Origin: Thermoplasmatota archaeon
Lineage (GTDB): Archaea > Thermoplasmatota > Thermoplasmata > Thermoplasmatales > Thermoplasmataceae
Reading direction: 5' to 3'
Length of the DNA stretch: 58,232 nucleotides
Assembly (NCBI GenBank): GCA_023381355.1
Contig: JAMCUL010000024.1
Span: forward strand, 1 to 58,232
Shown here: piece by piece, positions 51,680 through 58,232 of the stretch
Layout of the letters: each line of letters begins with the position of its first letter
Numbering within the stretch: the stretch's first letter is position 1
Translations under genes and position numbers: made by a program
The notes under the pieces: model-generated
The model's database searches: none
Told to the model about the DNA's origin: nothing
What the model saw: the letters and a program-made list of their open reading frames with translations, nothing else

Positions 51680-52735
51680 ATGAGCGGAATTGTGAGTTAT
51701 GGGAGCTATATACCTCGATTCAGGGTGAAGCCTGATGAAATAGCGAGGGTGTGGGGAGAGGATCCCGAGAACATCAAGAATGGGATATTTATACTAAGTA
51801 AATCGGTACCTTCCCCTGATGAGGACACCGCAACAATATCGGTTGAGGCTGCAAGAAATGCCCTTAAAAGAGGAGGCTTGAAAGGAGATAGTATTGGCTC
51901 AATATATGTTGGTTCAGAAAGCCATCCGTATGCTGTAAAACCCACAGCAACAATCGTGTCAGCTGCTATCGGGGCAAATTTCAGGATGTTTGCAGCAGAT
52001 TATGAGTTTGCATGCAAGGCTGGTACTGCTGGAATGCAGAATGTGATGGGTCTTGTGGATTCAGGGATGGTAAAATACGGGATGGCAATTGGTGCAGACA
52101 CGTCCCAGGGTGCACCTGGAGATGTGCTGGAATACAGTGCCTCAGCTGGTGGAACTGCCATGATAATAGGAAAGGAGAATGTTGCAGCAGAAATAAAGGA
52201 AACACTTTCTGTGACATCTGATACGCCGGATTTCTGGCGAAGAGAGGGACAGCCATATCCAACCCATGGAGAGAGATTTACCGGAGAACCTGCATATTTC
52301 AGGCATGTTACAAACGCAGCTAGGATGATGATGGAGAAGATGAATACAAAGCCTGAGGATTATGATTATGCCGTGTTCCATCAGCCCAACGGAAAATTCC
52401 CAACAAGGGCGGCAAAGATGCTTGGATTCCAGGAAAAACAGTACAAGGAGGGACTTCTAACGCCGGTTATAGGGAATACATACTCAGCATCAATGATGAC
52501 GGGACTGTCTGCAATACTTGATGTGGCAAAGGAAGGTGATAGGATTCTGGCCGTTTCCTTTGGATCTGGGGCTGGATCAGATGCGTTTCATATTGAGGTG
52601 ACCGACAGGATTGAACAACTACACAGGAGAGGTGTCATAACAATAAGAAAGATGCTGGAGGATGTAAAGTTCGTGGATTATGCGATTTATGCGAAGTTTA
52701 AGAAGAAGATAGTTTTTGGTGAGGAAATTGAGTAA
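51680..52735 (+). CDS. mvaS: Hydroxymethylglutaryl-CoA synthase (archaeal type)
   Basis: This enzyme condenses acetoacetyl-CoA with acetyl-CoA to HMG-CoA, the entry to the mevalonate pathway for archaeal lipids. The 351-residue thiolase-fold protein starts [20 protein letters not shown]. It has the nucleophilic cysteine in [25 protein letters not shown], the His in [19 protein letters not shown], and [24 protein letters not shown] at about 51646-51654 lies about 30 bp before ATG 51680. Its end overlaps the thiolase start; the DUF35 gene follows. Confidence 0.95.
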   Translation: MSGIVSYGSYIPRFRVKPDEIARVWGEDPENIKNGIFILSKSVPSPDEDTATISVEAARNALKRGGLKGDSIGSIYVGSESHPYAVKPTATIVSAAIGANFRMFAADYEFACKAGTAGMQNVMGLVDSGMVKYGMAIGADTSQGAPGDVLEYSASAGGTAMIIGKENVAAEIKETLSVTSDTPDFWRREGQPYPTHGERFTGEPAYFRHVTNAARMMMEKMNTKPEDYDYAVFHQPNGKFPTRAAKMLGFQEKQYKEGLLTPVIGNTYSASMMTGLSAILDVAKEGDRILAVSFGSGAGSDAFHIEVTDRIEQLHRRGVITIRKMLEDVKFVDYAIYAKFKKKIVFGEEIE

Positions 52736-53891
52736 CGTATATATAATTGGGGCCGGGGAGGCCAAATATGGAGAATTGTGGGATAGATCCCTGAGGGAGA
52801 TTGCCGTTGAGGCTGGTTTGAAGGCTGTAGAGAGCGCAGGTATCAGGACTAAGGATCTCGGTGCAATTTACATGGGAAATTCACTTGGAGGAGATATCAG
52901 CATGCAGGAACATCTCAGCGCCCTCATGTCAGACCATGCAGGTATTGCGTCGGAATATGTTCCCTCCATAAGAGTGGAAACATCCACGGCATCAGGAGCA
53001 TCTGCATTCAGGGAGGCATGCCTTGGGATCAGGTCAGGAGAATTTGATATTGCAATGGTCGGAGGGGCTGAGAAGATGACCGAATTATATGGTAACGAGA
53101 TGATTGACATCACATCATCGATCATTGACCGGGAATGGGAAGCATTTACGGGTGCTACACCAGCAGCGCTTGCAGCACTTTCCGCCAGAAGATACATGTC
53201 GGATTTCAATGTCCAGAAGGATGTTCTTGCCCAGATTTCTGTGAACGACCATGCCAATGCATCACTCAATGAGAATGCGCATTTCAGGAACAGGATTACG
53301 ATTGACCAGGCACTTGGAGCAACGCCAATCGCAGAGCCATTGAACCTCATGGACTGTGCGCCTTTGAGCGATGGCGCTTCCAGCCTTATCCTTGCATCAG
53401 AAAAATATGTCAGGGAACATGGAGTGGAAGGAGTCAGGGTGATGGGATCAGCGATGTCGCAGGGCGCATTTGCCCTTCATTCAAGAGAATCCCTGTATAC
53501 GGTGGAGCCCACCAGGATCGCAAGCGAAAAAGCGCTTAAACAGGCTGGATTATCACTGAAGGATATCTCAATGGTCGAAATTCATGACTCATACAGCATT
53601 TATGGTCTTATGGCCCTGGAGGATCTGGGATTTGCAAAGAAGGGAAAGGCAAGAGAACTGATTGAAAACGGGATAGGATTGACTGGAAACCTGCCTGTAA
53701 ACCCATCCGGAGGTCTCAAGGCAAAAGGATTCCCATATGGGGCATCAGGTGTTGGGCAGATAGTTGAAGCCTATTACCAGCTTAAGAATAAGGCCGGGAA
53801 GAGGCAGATAAAGGATGTGAAATATGCAATGACACATAGCCAGGCTGGTTCTGGAGCTGCTTCGGTTGTTCACATACTGGGGGTGGAATAA
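52728..53891 (+). CDS. Acetyl-CoA acetyltransferase (archaeal thiolase)
   Basis: This enzyme makes acetoacetyl-CoA for the adjacent HMG-CoA synthase. The product of about 387 residues belongs to the archaeal thiolase/SCP-x-like group: [23 protein letters not shown], the nucleophile region in [18 protein letters not shown] (thiolase loop region), [32 protein letters not shown] and [23 protein letters not shown], and an [16 protein letters not shown]-terminus. I prefer TTG 52728 (closer to a GGTGAGG site and to the conserved start) over TTG 52716 or GTG 52719. It overlaps mvaS and abuts the DUF35 gene without a gap. Confidence 0.93.
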   Translation: MSNVYIIGAGEAKYGELWDRSLREIAVEAGLKAVESAGIRTKDLGAIYMGNSLGGDISMQEHLSALMSDHAGIASEYVPSIRVETSTASGASAFREACLGIRSGEFDIAMVGGAEKMTELYGNEMIDITSSIIDREWEAFTGATPAALAALSARRYMSDFNVQKDVLAQISVNDHANASLNENAHFRNRITIDQALGATPIAEPLNLMDCAPLSDGASSLILASEKYVREHGVEGVRVMGSAMSQGAFALHSRESLYTVEPTRIASEKALKQAGLSLKDISMVEIHDSYSIYGLMALEDLGFAKKGKARELIENGIGLTGNLPVNPSGGLKAKGFPYGASGVGQIVEAYYQLKNKAGKRQIKDVKYAMTHSQAGSGAASVVHILGVE

Positions 53892-54296
53892 ATGGGTGAG
53901 CTTTCAAGAATGTGGAGAGAGATGCCAAGCAGGTACAGGATGGAAGGAAGGCGCTGCGAGAACTGCAAGAGGGTCTACTTTCCACCAAGGGACATATGCC
54001 CGGTATGCCACAGGGAATCTATTGGAAGGATGACGCCTGTGGATATTGCCGGAAACGGAGAAATAGTATCCTACACCATAGTCCACGAGACACCTCCTGC
54101 ATTCATCAGGCAGAAGCCATATGTACTTGCCATAATCCTGCTTGAGGAGGGTCCAATGATAACGGGGCAGGTAGTTGACTGTGAACTTGAAGACGTAAAA
54201 ATAGGAAAAAAAGTCAGAAGCGTCTTCAGAAGGATATCAGAAGACGGAAAGAGTGGAGTAATCCACTATGGATACAAATTTGTCCTCGATAAGTGA
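53892..54296 (+). CDS. DUF35 zinc-ribbon/OB-fold protein of the thiolase-HMGCS complex
   Basis: This 134-residue protein has a zinc ribbon with C-X2-C...C-X2-C (CENCKRVYFPPRDICPVC) and an OB-fold (GEIVSYTIVHETPPAF, GPMITGQVVDCE). In archaea this family bridges thiolase and HMG-CoA synthase, allowing acetoacetyl-CoA to pass between them. The gene directly follows the thiolase stop, matching the conserved three-gene cluster. The product is expected to sit as the central scaffold of that complex. Confidence 0.93.
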   Translation: MGELSRMWREMPSRYRMEGRRCENCKRVYFPPRDICPVCHRESIGRMTPVDIAGNGEIVSYTIVHETPPAFIRQKPYVLAIILLEEGPMITGQVVDCELEDVKIGKKVRSVFRRISEDGKSGVIHYGYKFVLDK

Positions 54297-54327
54297 GAAT
54301 AATAAATTCTTTAAAAATTTTTATTCC
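54297..54327. terminator. Bidirectional T-tract terminator
   Basis: CTTTAAAAATTTTTATT lies between the convergent DUF35 and peroxiredoxin genes. It gives a T run on both strands right after each stop codon. Confidence 0.4.
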
Positions 54328-54783
54328 TTAAATCAGATTCAGCTCCCTGATCTTCCCAATTACTTCTGCTGAGTGACCCTTTGGTGATACTTTGGGGAAT
54401 ACATATCTTATTTTTCCATCCCTGTCGACTATGAATGTTACCCTGCTTGCGACTCTTCCTCCAAGCACTCCGAACTTTTCGCTAATTGACTTTTCCTTGT
54501 CTGCCAGAAGTGTAAAATTCAATGAATATTTATCATTGAACTTCTTGTGGGAATTTTCACTGTCAACACTGATGCCATAAACCTCTATTCCATTCTTCCT
54601 GTATTCTTCCATTGAGTCCCTGAATTCGCATGCCTCGGTAGTGCAGCCTGGTGTGTCATCCTTTGGATAAAAGTAAATGACTGACACCTTTCCCTTCATG
54701 TCGCGTGAACTTATCCTCTTTCCATGCTGATCCACGGTTTCAAATTCCGGTATTGTTTTCCCTGCGTCCAGTAATTCTGCCAT
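54328..54783 (-). CDS. Peroxiredoxin, PrxQ/Bcp type
   Basis: This thiol peroxidase detoxifies peroxides. The 151-residue protein has the active-site motif YFYPKDDTPGCTTEACEFRD, with the peroxidatic Cys in GCTTEAC and a second Cys five residues later, as in PrxQ. YGISVDSENSHKKF and LLADKEKSISEKFGV complete the fold. It starts MAELLDAGKTIPEFETVDQHGK. It would meet oxidative stress in an acidic, metal-rich habitat. It appears monocistronic. Confidence 0.95.
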   Translation of the reverse strand: MAELLDAGKTIPEFETVDQHGKRISSRDMKGKVSVIYFYPKDDTPGCTTEACEFRDSMEEYRKNGIEVYGISVDSENSHKKFNDKYSLNFTLLADKEKSISEKFGVLGGRVASRVTFIVDRDGKIRYVFPKVSPKGHSAEVIGKIRELNLI

Positions 54784-54828
54784 GAATAATAAGTATTAGG
54801 AAAGATTTAATCTTTTCTCAATACACTG

Positions 54829-55290
54829 TCATGCCTGGCATGGATCTTTCCCACCAATCACCAGCATCGTGGCAGCAACACCTTCCTTCATATTGCTCAG
54901 GATATCGTATGATTCTTCTGATTTTGCAACTGCTATGAATTTCTCGTCGGGACCCTTTATGTAAACAATGGAATCCCTGGTTATGTTCTGGTCAAGATGT
55001 GTCACTCCTTTTATGAACAGTTTAGAACCGTTGAGGATGTGTGGCACTGCCCCCCTGTCCACAGATATAATGTTCCTTGATGGTTTCACCGCGTTCAGGA
55101 GTTCAACAGACGGAAGAAGCATGCCATCCTCGACTGCGATTATCACTCCATTCACTGAAAAACATTTCCTCCCCTTCTTCTCCTCAACCTCAATCTGAGC
55201 GCTTTCCAGGAAACCTGCCCACAGGCCAAAATCCTCCATCTTCCTCGAAAATGCCTTCATATCTTTTTTTGAAAGTACGTGTCTTGCCAT
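54829..55290 (-). CDS. PUA-domain RNA-binding protein (MCT-1-like)
   Basis: This 153-residue protein has a pre-PUA N-terminal domain (HVLSKKDMKAFSRKM) and a PUA domain (VDRGAVPHILNGSKLFIKGVTHLDQ, IKGPDEKFIAVA), like archaeal homologues of MCT-1/Tma20 that associate with translation initiation or RNA modification. It follows the unknown 471-residue gene after 3 bp, in an operon with spt5 and secE. The target RNA is unknown. Confidence 0.87.
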   Translation of the reverse strand: MARHVLSKKDMKAFSRKMEDFGLWAGFLESAQIEVEEKKGRKCFSVNGVIIAVEDGMLLPSVELLNAVKPSRNIISVDRGAVPHILNGSKLFIKGVTHLDQNITRDSIVYIKGPDEKFIAVAKSEESYDILSNMKEGVAATMLVIGGKDPCQA

Positions 55291-55293
55291 ATC

Positions 55294-56709
55294 CTACCTC
55301 AGAAATTTTTCCATTTCCCTGTATGTTGTTCTTACTTCATCAGGGCTCCCTTCAAGCATTTTCCTGACATAAGGGATCAGGAGCTCGCCCTTGAGTTTTG
55401 CATTGTCAGAGGCCTTCCATGACTCGGATTTGCCGGTTTCTGTTACAATAATGAATGCATGGTTGATTGCCATTGAATCAGGATCAGAGACTTTTGACAT
55501 GCCCATGACTTCAAGTATTTCATCCCTTCCTCCGTGTCTTCCTGCGACCACCAGTGAAGCCAGGTATTTTGAGGACGGTGACCATGGCTTCAGATCCAGC
55601 TCCCCAGAGATAGCCTTGATTTCCTCGATCTTCCTTGCCTTCTCTATCACTTCAGACGGATTTCCCCTCAGAGAATCAATCTGGTCGTCGTCCAGACCGG
55701 GGAAGAGCGATTTAAGCATTGCATTTCCCACACTGTCCCATACTGCCTCCAGGAATTTTCTTCGTGTGGGCGATTCTATATAAATCCCCACATCAGGGTT
55801 CCATAATGATTTCAAGGCAGATTTCTCATTCTCATCCAGCGGGATATTTTCCATGAATTTTCCAAGATCGGTGAATACCTGCTTTCCAATGATATATTTC
55901 CCGGAATTCTTTGCCATCCGGATTCTCTCCTTCATTACCTCGCTGATGAATTCAGAATCATTTATTTCACCTGAAATGTACCTCTGAAAAATACCGGTCT
56001 CTGTTCTTGAACTGAAACTGTTGAGATTCTCAAATGAATACGAATATATCTTCGAGGGATCCTGGCAGAGTATGTGCTTTGATATCCGGGAAATTGTGCT
56101 TATCTTTGATCCAGAGTAAATCCTGACAACCGGCTGCCCATATATATTCAGGGTAAATGATTCCTCGCCCTGGCCAGTGGATATCTGTCCTGAGGTATCA
56201 GTGTGGTGATCTATCTCCTCCTCCTCTAACACTATAGATATAAATTCCATGTCTGGGGGGCTTCTCCTGCAAGAACCCTTGAAATAATCACCTGCAGAAT
56301 AAAGTACAAGCCTTCCCGATATCACATCCTTCGAAAATGCAAGCATCCTGAATATATCGTTCCTGCTGTTCTGGATTCCGGCCAGGACGTACTGATCTGT
56401 ATCACCCTTCTTGTAAAATGTTGCCGTCCCATGAGGAGTCTTCAAAAGCCCGGAGAAGGAGATATCCTCGTCCTTTATTGCCCTGGCAGTTTCTCCGATT
56501 CCTCTCAGGAATTCGTCCCGGGATTTTCGAAGTTTCTCTAAATCATCTGGTCCGCTAATTCCGGACAGTTTCTTCCTGTACCCAGAAAGCGGACAGAACA
56601 TACCATCATCTATACAGTCGGGAACAAGAGAAACGGGGTCCTCTAGAATCTTCTCGATCTCCCTGATTCTTGAAATATTTTTTTCCTTTGATTCCCTCTT
56701 ATATTTCAT
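55294..56709 (-). CDS. Unrecognised 471-residue protein in the secE-spt5 operon
   Basis: I do not recognise this protein. It is soluble, charged and mixed alpha/beta, with an N-terminal coil (KRESKEKNISRIREIEKILEDP) and a cysteine pair in PDCIDDGMFCPLSGYRKK. A beta-rich middle (FTLNIYGQPVVRIYSGSK) precedes a helical C-terminal half ending TYREMEKFLR. No membrane segment or nucleotide-binding loop is seen. The first base of its frame coincides with the last base of the spt5 stop (1-bp overlap), and the PUA gene follows after 3 bp. Context suggests a role with transcription elongation, translation or RNA. Confidence 0.8.
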   Translation of the reverse strand: MKYKRESKEKNISRIREIEKILEDPVSLVPDCIDDGMFCPLSGYRKKLSGISGPDDLEKLRKSRDEFLRGIGETARAIKDEDISFSGLLKTPHGTATFYKKGDTDQYVLAGIQNSRNDIFRMLAFSKDVISGRLVLYSAGDYFKGSCRRSPPDMEFISIVLEEEEIDHHTDTSGQISTGQGEESFTLNIYGQPVVRIYSGSKISTISRISKHILCQDPSKIYSYSFENLNSFSSRTETGIFQRYISGEINDSEFISEVMKERIRMAKNSGKYIIGKQVFTDLGKFMENIPLDENEKSALKSLWNPDVGIYIESPTRRKFLEAVWDSVGNAMLKSLFPGLDDDQIDSLRGNPSEVIEKARKIEEIKAISGELDLKPWSPSSKYLASLVVAGRHGGRDEILEVMGMSKVSDPDSMAINHAFIIVTETGKSESWKASDNAKLKGELLIPYVRKMLEGSPDEVRTTYREMEKFLR

Positions 56710-57599
56710 TATGATTTTCCTGAATCAATCACTCTTATGTCCTCTGCCCTAACTTTAACCGGAATGAGCATGGCAGATTCAATAAACTGAACAGTCACTT
56801 CCTCCTTCTCGTGATCGATGTTCATTATTCTGGCCTTCTCACCCTTGAATGGCCCTTTCACGAGTTCTATGAATGACCCCAATTCGAGCCCTTCCACTGC
56901 AGGTTTCGGCGTGAGCTGTTCCGAGATTTCGTCTATCCTGATCTCCCCATTAACAACGCCCTTGAAATTACGCATTTTCTTCGCAATATATGTGATCCTG
57001 TCCGGGTGCATTGTCTCGAGATAGAAATATCCCTTCAACTCATATGGAGACATTATAGCCATGATCTCCCTGGTTGCCGAGGGGTTTATCTCCACTCTCT
57101 CCTCGTAGTCCTTCTTGTCCTGATTCACAAGATTCTGCGCAACTTCGAACTCCTTCCCAACGTTTGTCTTCACTGCCATTATTATTGGCACAAGATCTAT
57201 CAATTTCGAAAACGTTGCCCTGTGAACATCGTCCTCAGAAACCACGCTTATATTGAGAGTCATGGAGTCTCCCATGCTTCCTCCCTTTGGAGTGTCCACC
57301 CTAATCTTGAATTCCCTTATTGCCCGTTTATCTATTTCAAGCCTCTTTTCAATGTTTTTCGGATCATCAGGGCTCATCTGTACCATGTCACCTTCATTCC
57401 CCTGGTAATCAATTTCCCAAGAAACCTTTGGATCATTCTGCCTGAACTCCGGACGGATCTTTAACTTGAAGTTCCTTTTCTCATTCTCAATATTTTTTAC
57501 GGTAAGAACCATACTTATTGATTTTCCACATGGGCTCTTTATCGGTTCGTTATCAAATTCAACCCATTCATATTCACTTTCCTGAACCATATCAATCAC
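56709..57599 (-). CDS. spt5: Transcription elongation factor Spt5 with extra N-terminal domain
   Basis: This RNA polymerase processivity factor (NusG homologue) closes the DNA clamp together with Spt4. Its 296 residues are about twice the usual archaeal length. The NGN domain begins near residue 139 (IIMAVKTNVGKEFEVAQNLV; IMSPYELKGYFYLE) and the KOW domain near 245 (FIELVKGPFKGEKARIMNIDHEKEEVTVQF). The first 135 or so residues form an additional beta-rich domain (SMVLTVKNIENEKRNFKL; TLNISVVSEDD) that resembles Ig-like repeats. GTG 57599 starts directly after the secE stop; ATG 57590 is an alternative. Confidence 0.92.
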   Translation of the reverse strand: MIDMVQESEYEWVEFDNEPIKSPCGKSISMVLTVKNIENEKRNFKLKIRPEFRQNDPKVSWEIDYQGNEGDMVQMSPDDPKNIEKRLEIDKRAIREFKIRVDTPKGGSMGDSMTLNISVVSEDDVHRATFSKLIDLVPIIMAVKTNVGKEFEVAQNLVNQDKKDYEERVEINPSATREIMAIMSPYELKGYFYLETMHPDRITYIAKKMRNFKGVVNGEIRIDEISEQLTPKPAVEGLELGSFIELVKGPFKGEKARIMNIDHEKEEVTVQFIESAMLIPVKVRAEDIRVIDSGKS

Positions 57600-57815
57600 T
57601 TACACATTAAGGGTAGTCATTATGTAGTATATCGCAAAACCCAGGGCTCCCAGTAGTATTATTCCGACTCCAGTAATTGCAAGAACCTTTACGTACTCCT
57701 GCTCGTTTGGCTTCTTAGCCATCTTGATAATCCTGGCATACTTTCCTTTGCCTATACCGGAGAATCGCCTTTCAACTTTTTTCTGAACCTCTATAAGGTC
57801 TTCCTCTACTGACAT
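57600..57815 (-). CDS. secE: Preprotein translocase subunit SecE (Sec61 gamma)
   Basis: SecE clamps the SecYEG protein-conducting channel. The 71-residue protein has an amphipathic N-terminal helix (EEDLIEVQKKVERRF), the conserved AKKPNEQEYVKVLAITG segment and one membrane helix (GVGIILLGALGFAIYYIM). ATG 57815 is chosen because the longer frame from 57842 extends into the promoter region and a GGAAGGAAG ribosome site precedes 57815. It opens the operon secE-spt5-unknown-PUA. Confidence 0.93.
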   Translation of the reverse strand: MSVEEDLIEVQKKVERRFSGIGKGKYARIIKMAKKPNEQEYVKVLAITGVGIILLGALGFAIYYIMTTLNV

Positions 57816-57937
57816 GTAAAATCTTCCTTCCAGAAAAGTCAATCAATCTTAAAAAAGTTTATGAAAAAATTTCCTCAATGTCATGGGATTTCAATAACAA
57901 AACATTTTCATAAACACAGAACAGAGAATTACTATAT

Positions 57938-57962
57938 TGAAAAACAAGAAATAATAAAAATG
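57938..57962 (-). terminator. T-rich terminator after 16S rRNA
   Basis: About 50-75 bp downstream of the 16S 3' end, the minus strand reads TTTTTATTATTTCTTGTTTTTC, a probable termination region. This fits a 16S transcript that ends before any 23S gene. Confidence 0.4.
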
Positions 57963-58013
57963 GAAACGCAAAACCTGAAATGAGTGTGCTTGTGGCCCGC
58001 CATAATTATATTT

Positions 58014-58232
58014 AGGAGGTGATCCATCCGCAGGTTCCCCTACGGATACCTTGTTATGACTTAACCCTCCTCACTGACATCAGATTCGAATCTACCCTTA
58101 AGAGCAAACCCTCATCCAACACCAGCTCGGATGGTTTGACAGGCGGTGTGTGCAAGGAGCAGGGGCATATTCACCGCGGGATGTTGACCCGCGATTACTA
58201 CGGAATCCAGATTCATGAGGGCGAGTTACAGC
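58014..58232 (-). rRNA. 16S ribosomal RNA, 3' end (partial, cut by window edge)
   Basis: The minus strand contains the universal 3' end of small-subunit rRNA: GGATCACCTCCT with the anti-Shine-Dalgarno core at 58014-58025, preceded by the helix 45 region and the ACCGCCTGTCA-type 1400 region on the complement (ACACACCGCCTGTCAAACC near 58132-58150). The 5' part is outside the window. Downstream there is no tRNA-Ala or 23S gene; secE follows after about 200 bp, so the rRNA genes are unlinked as in Thermoplasma. Confidence 0.97.

Overview
The window is a chromosomal segment of a thermoacidophilic archaeon of the order Thermoplasmatales (Euryarchaeota). The evidence is archaeal information-processing genes (Spt5, SecE, P0/L10 and P1/L12 stalk proteins, proteasome alpha, GINS, XPB/Bax1, NreA), heavy AGG/AGA arginine codon use, many leaderless starts behind TATA boxes mixed with GGAGG-type ribosome sites, and a 16S rRNA gene that is not followed by a 23S gene. 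Genus and species cannot be fixed from sequence alone.

Layout. 1-1500: the end of an IS21-type element (IstB) and three diverged copies of a 49-bp element end. 1494-4158: XPB helicase and its nuclease partner Bax1. 4228-9727: a minus-strand cluster of an ABC-2 exporter with two membrane-anchored extracellular proteins, headed by a glycine-rich exported protein. That first gene is split by a complete 1646-bp IS4/IS1634-type element (7526-9171) with a 6-bp target duplication, and removing the element restores the reading frame exactly. 10178-17213: metabolic genes (aspartase, MDR dehydrogenase, ribulose-phosphate epimerase, UbiB-family kinase, glycosyltransferase) and small conserved proteins. 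17251-17584: RNase P RNA, minus strand. 17706-19517: a large cell-surface protein. 19749-23881: GINS, TatD-like hydrolase, NreA, proteasome alpha, CoA-binding protein. 23883-24762: two near-identical tRNA-Ser genes flanking a universal stress protein. 24832-26848: an arsenic resistance operon arsR-arsC-arsB with a palindromic operator candidate. 26999-29977: a polytopic membrane protein ending in a ferredoxin domain, and a convergent membrane paralogue that lacks it. 30029-39429: a peptide-type ABC transporter (binding protein, two ATPases, two permeases) interrupted by transposase debris. 39739-44780: type I pantothenate kinase, DRG GTPase, threonine dehydratase, formiminotetrahydrofolate cyclodeaminase and glutamate formiminotransferase. 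45882-48531: ribosomal stalk operon L11-L1-P0-P1. 48588-51329: ComB-like phosphatase, MptE-like enzyme, DUF373 membrane protein, small winged-helix protein. 51680-54296: HMG-CoA synthase, thiolase and DUF35, the known archaeal mevalonate-entry complex. 54328-57815: peroxiredoxin, then a secE-spt5-unknown-PUA operon. 58014-58232: 3' end of 16S rRNA, minus strand.

The most unusual items are: the exporter cluster with its transposon-broken lead gene; the membrane/ferredoxin protein with one cluster cysteine replaced by isoleucine, plus its paralogue; a pantothenate kinase whose conserved N-terminus is encoded but has no ATG, GTG or TTG start; Spt5 with an extra N-terminal beta-rich domain; a hairpin leader before ribosomal protein L1; and large insertions in both peptide-transporter ATPases. 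No CRISPR array, integrated virus or defence island was seen.
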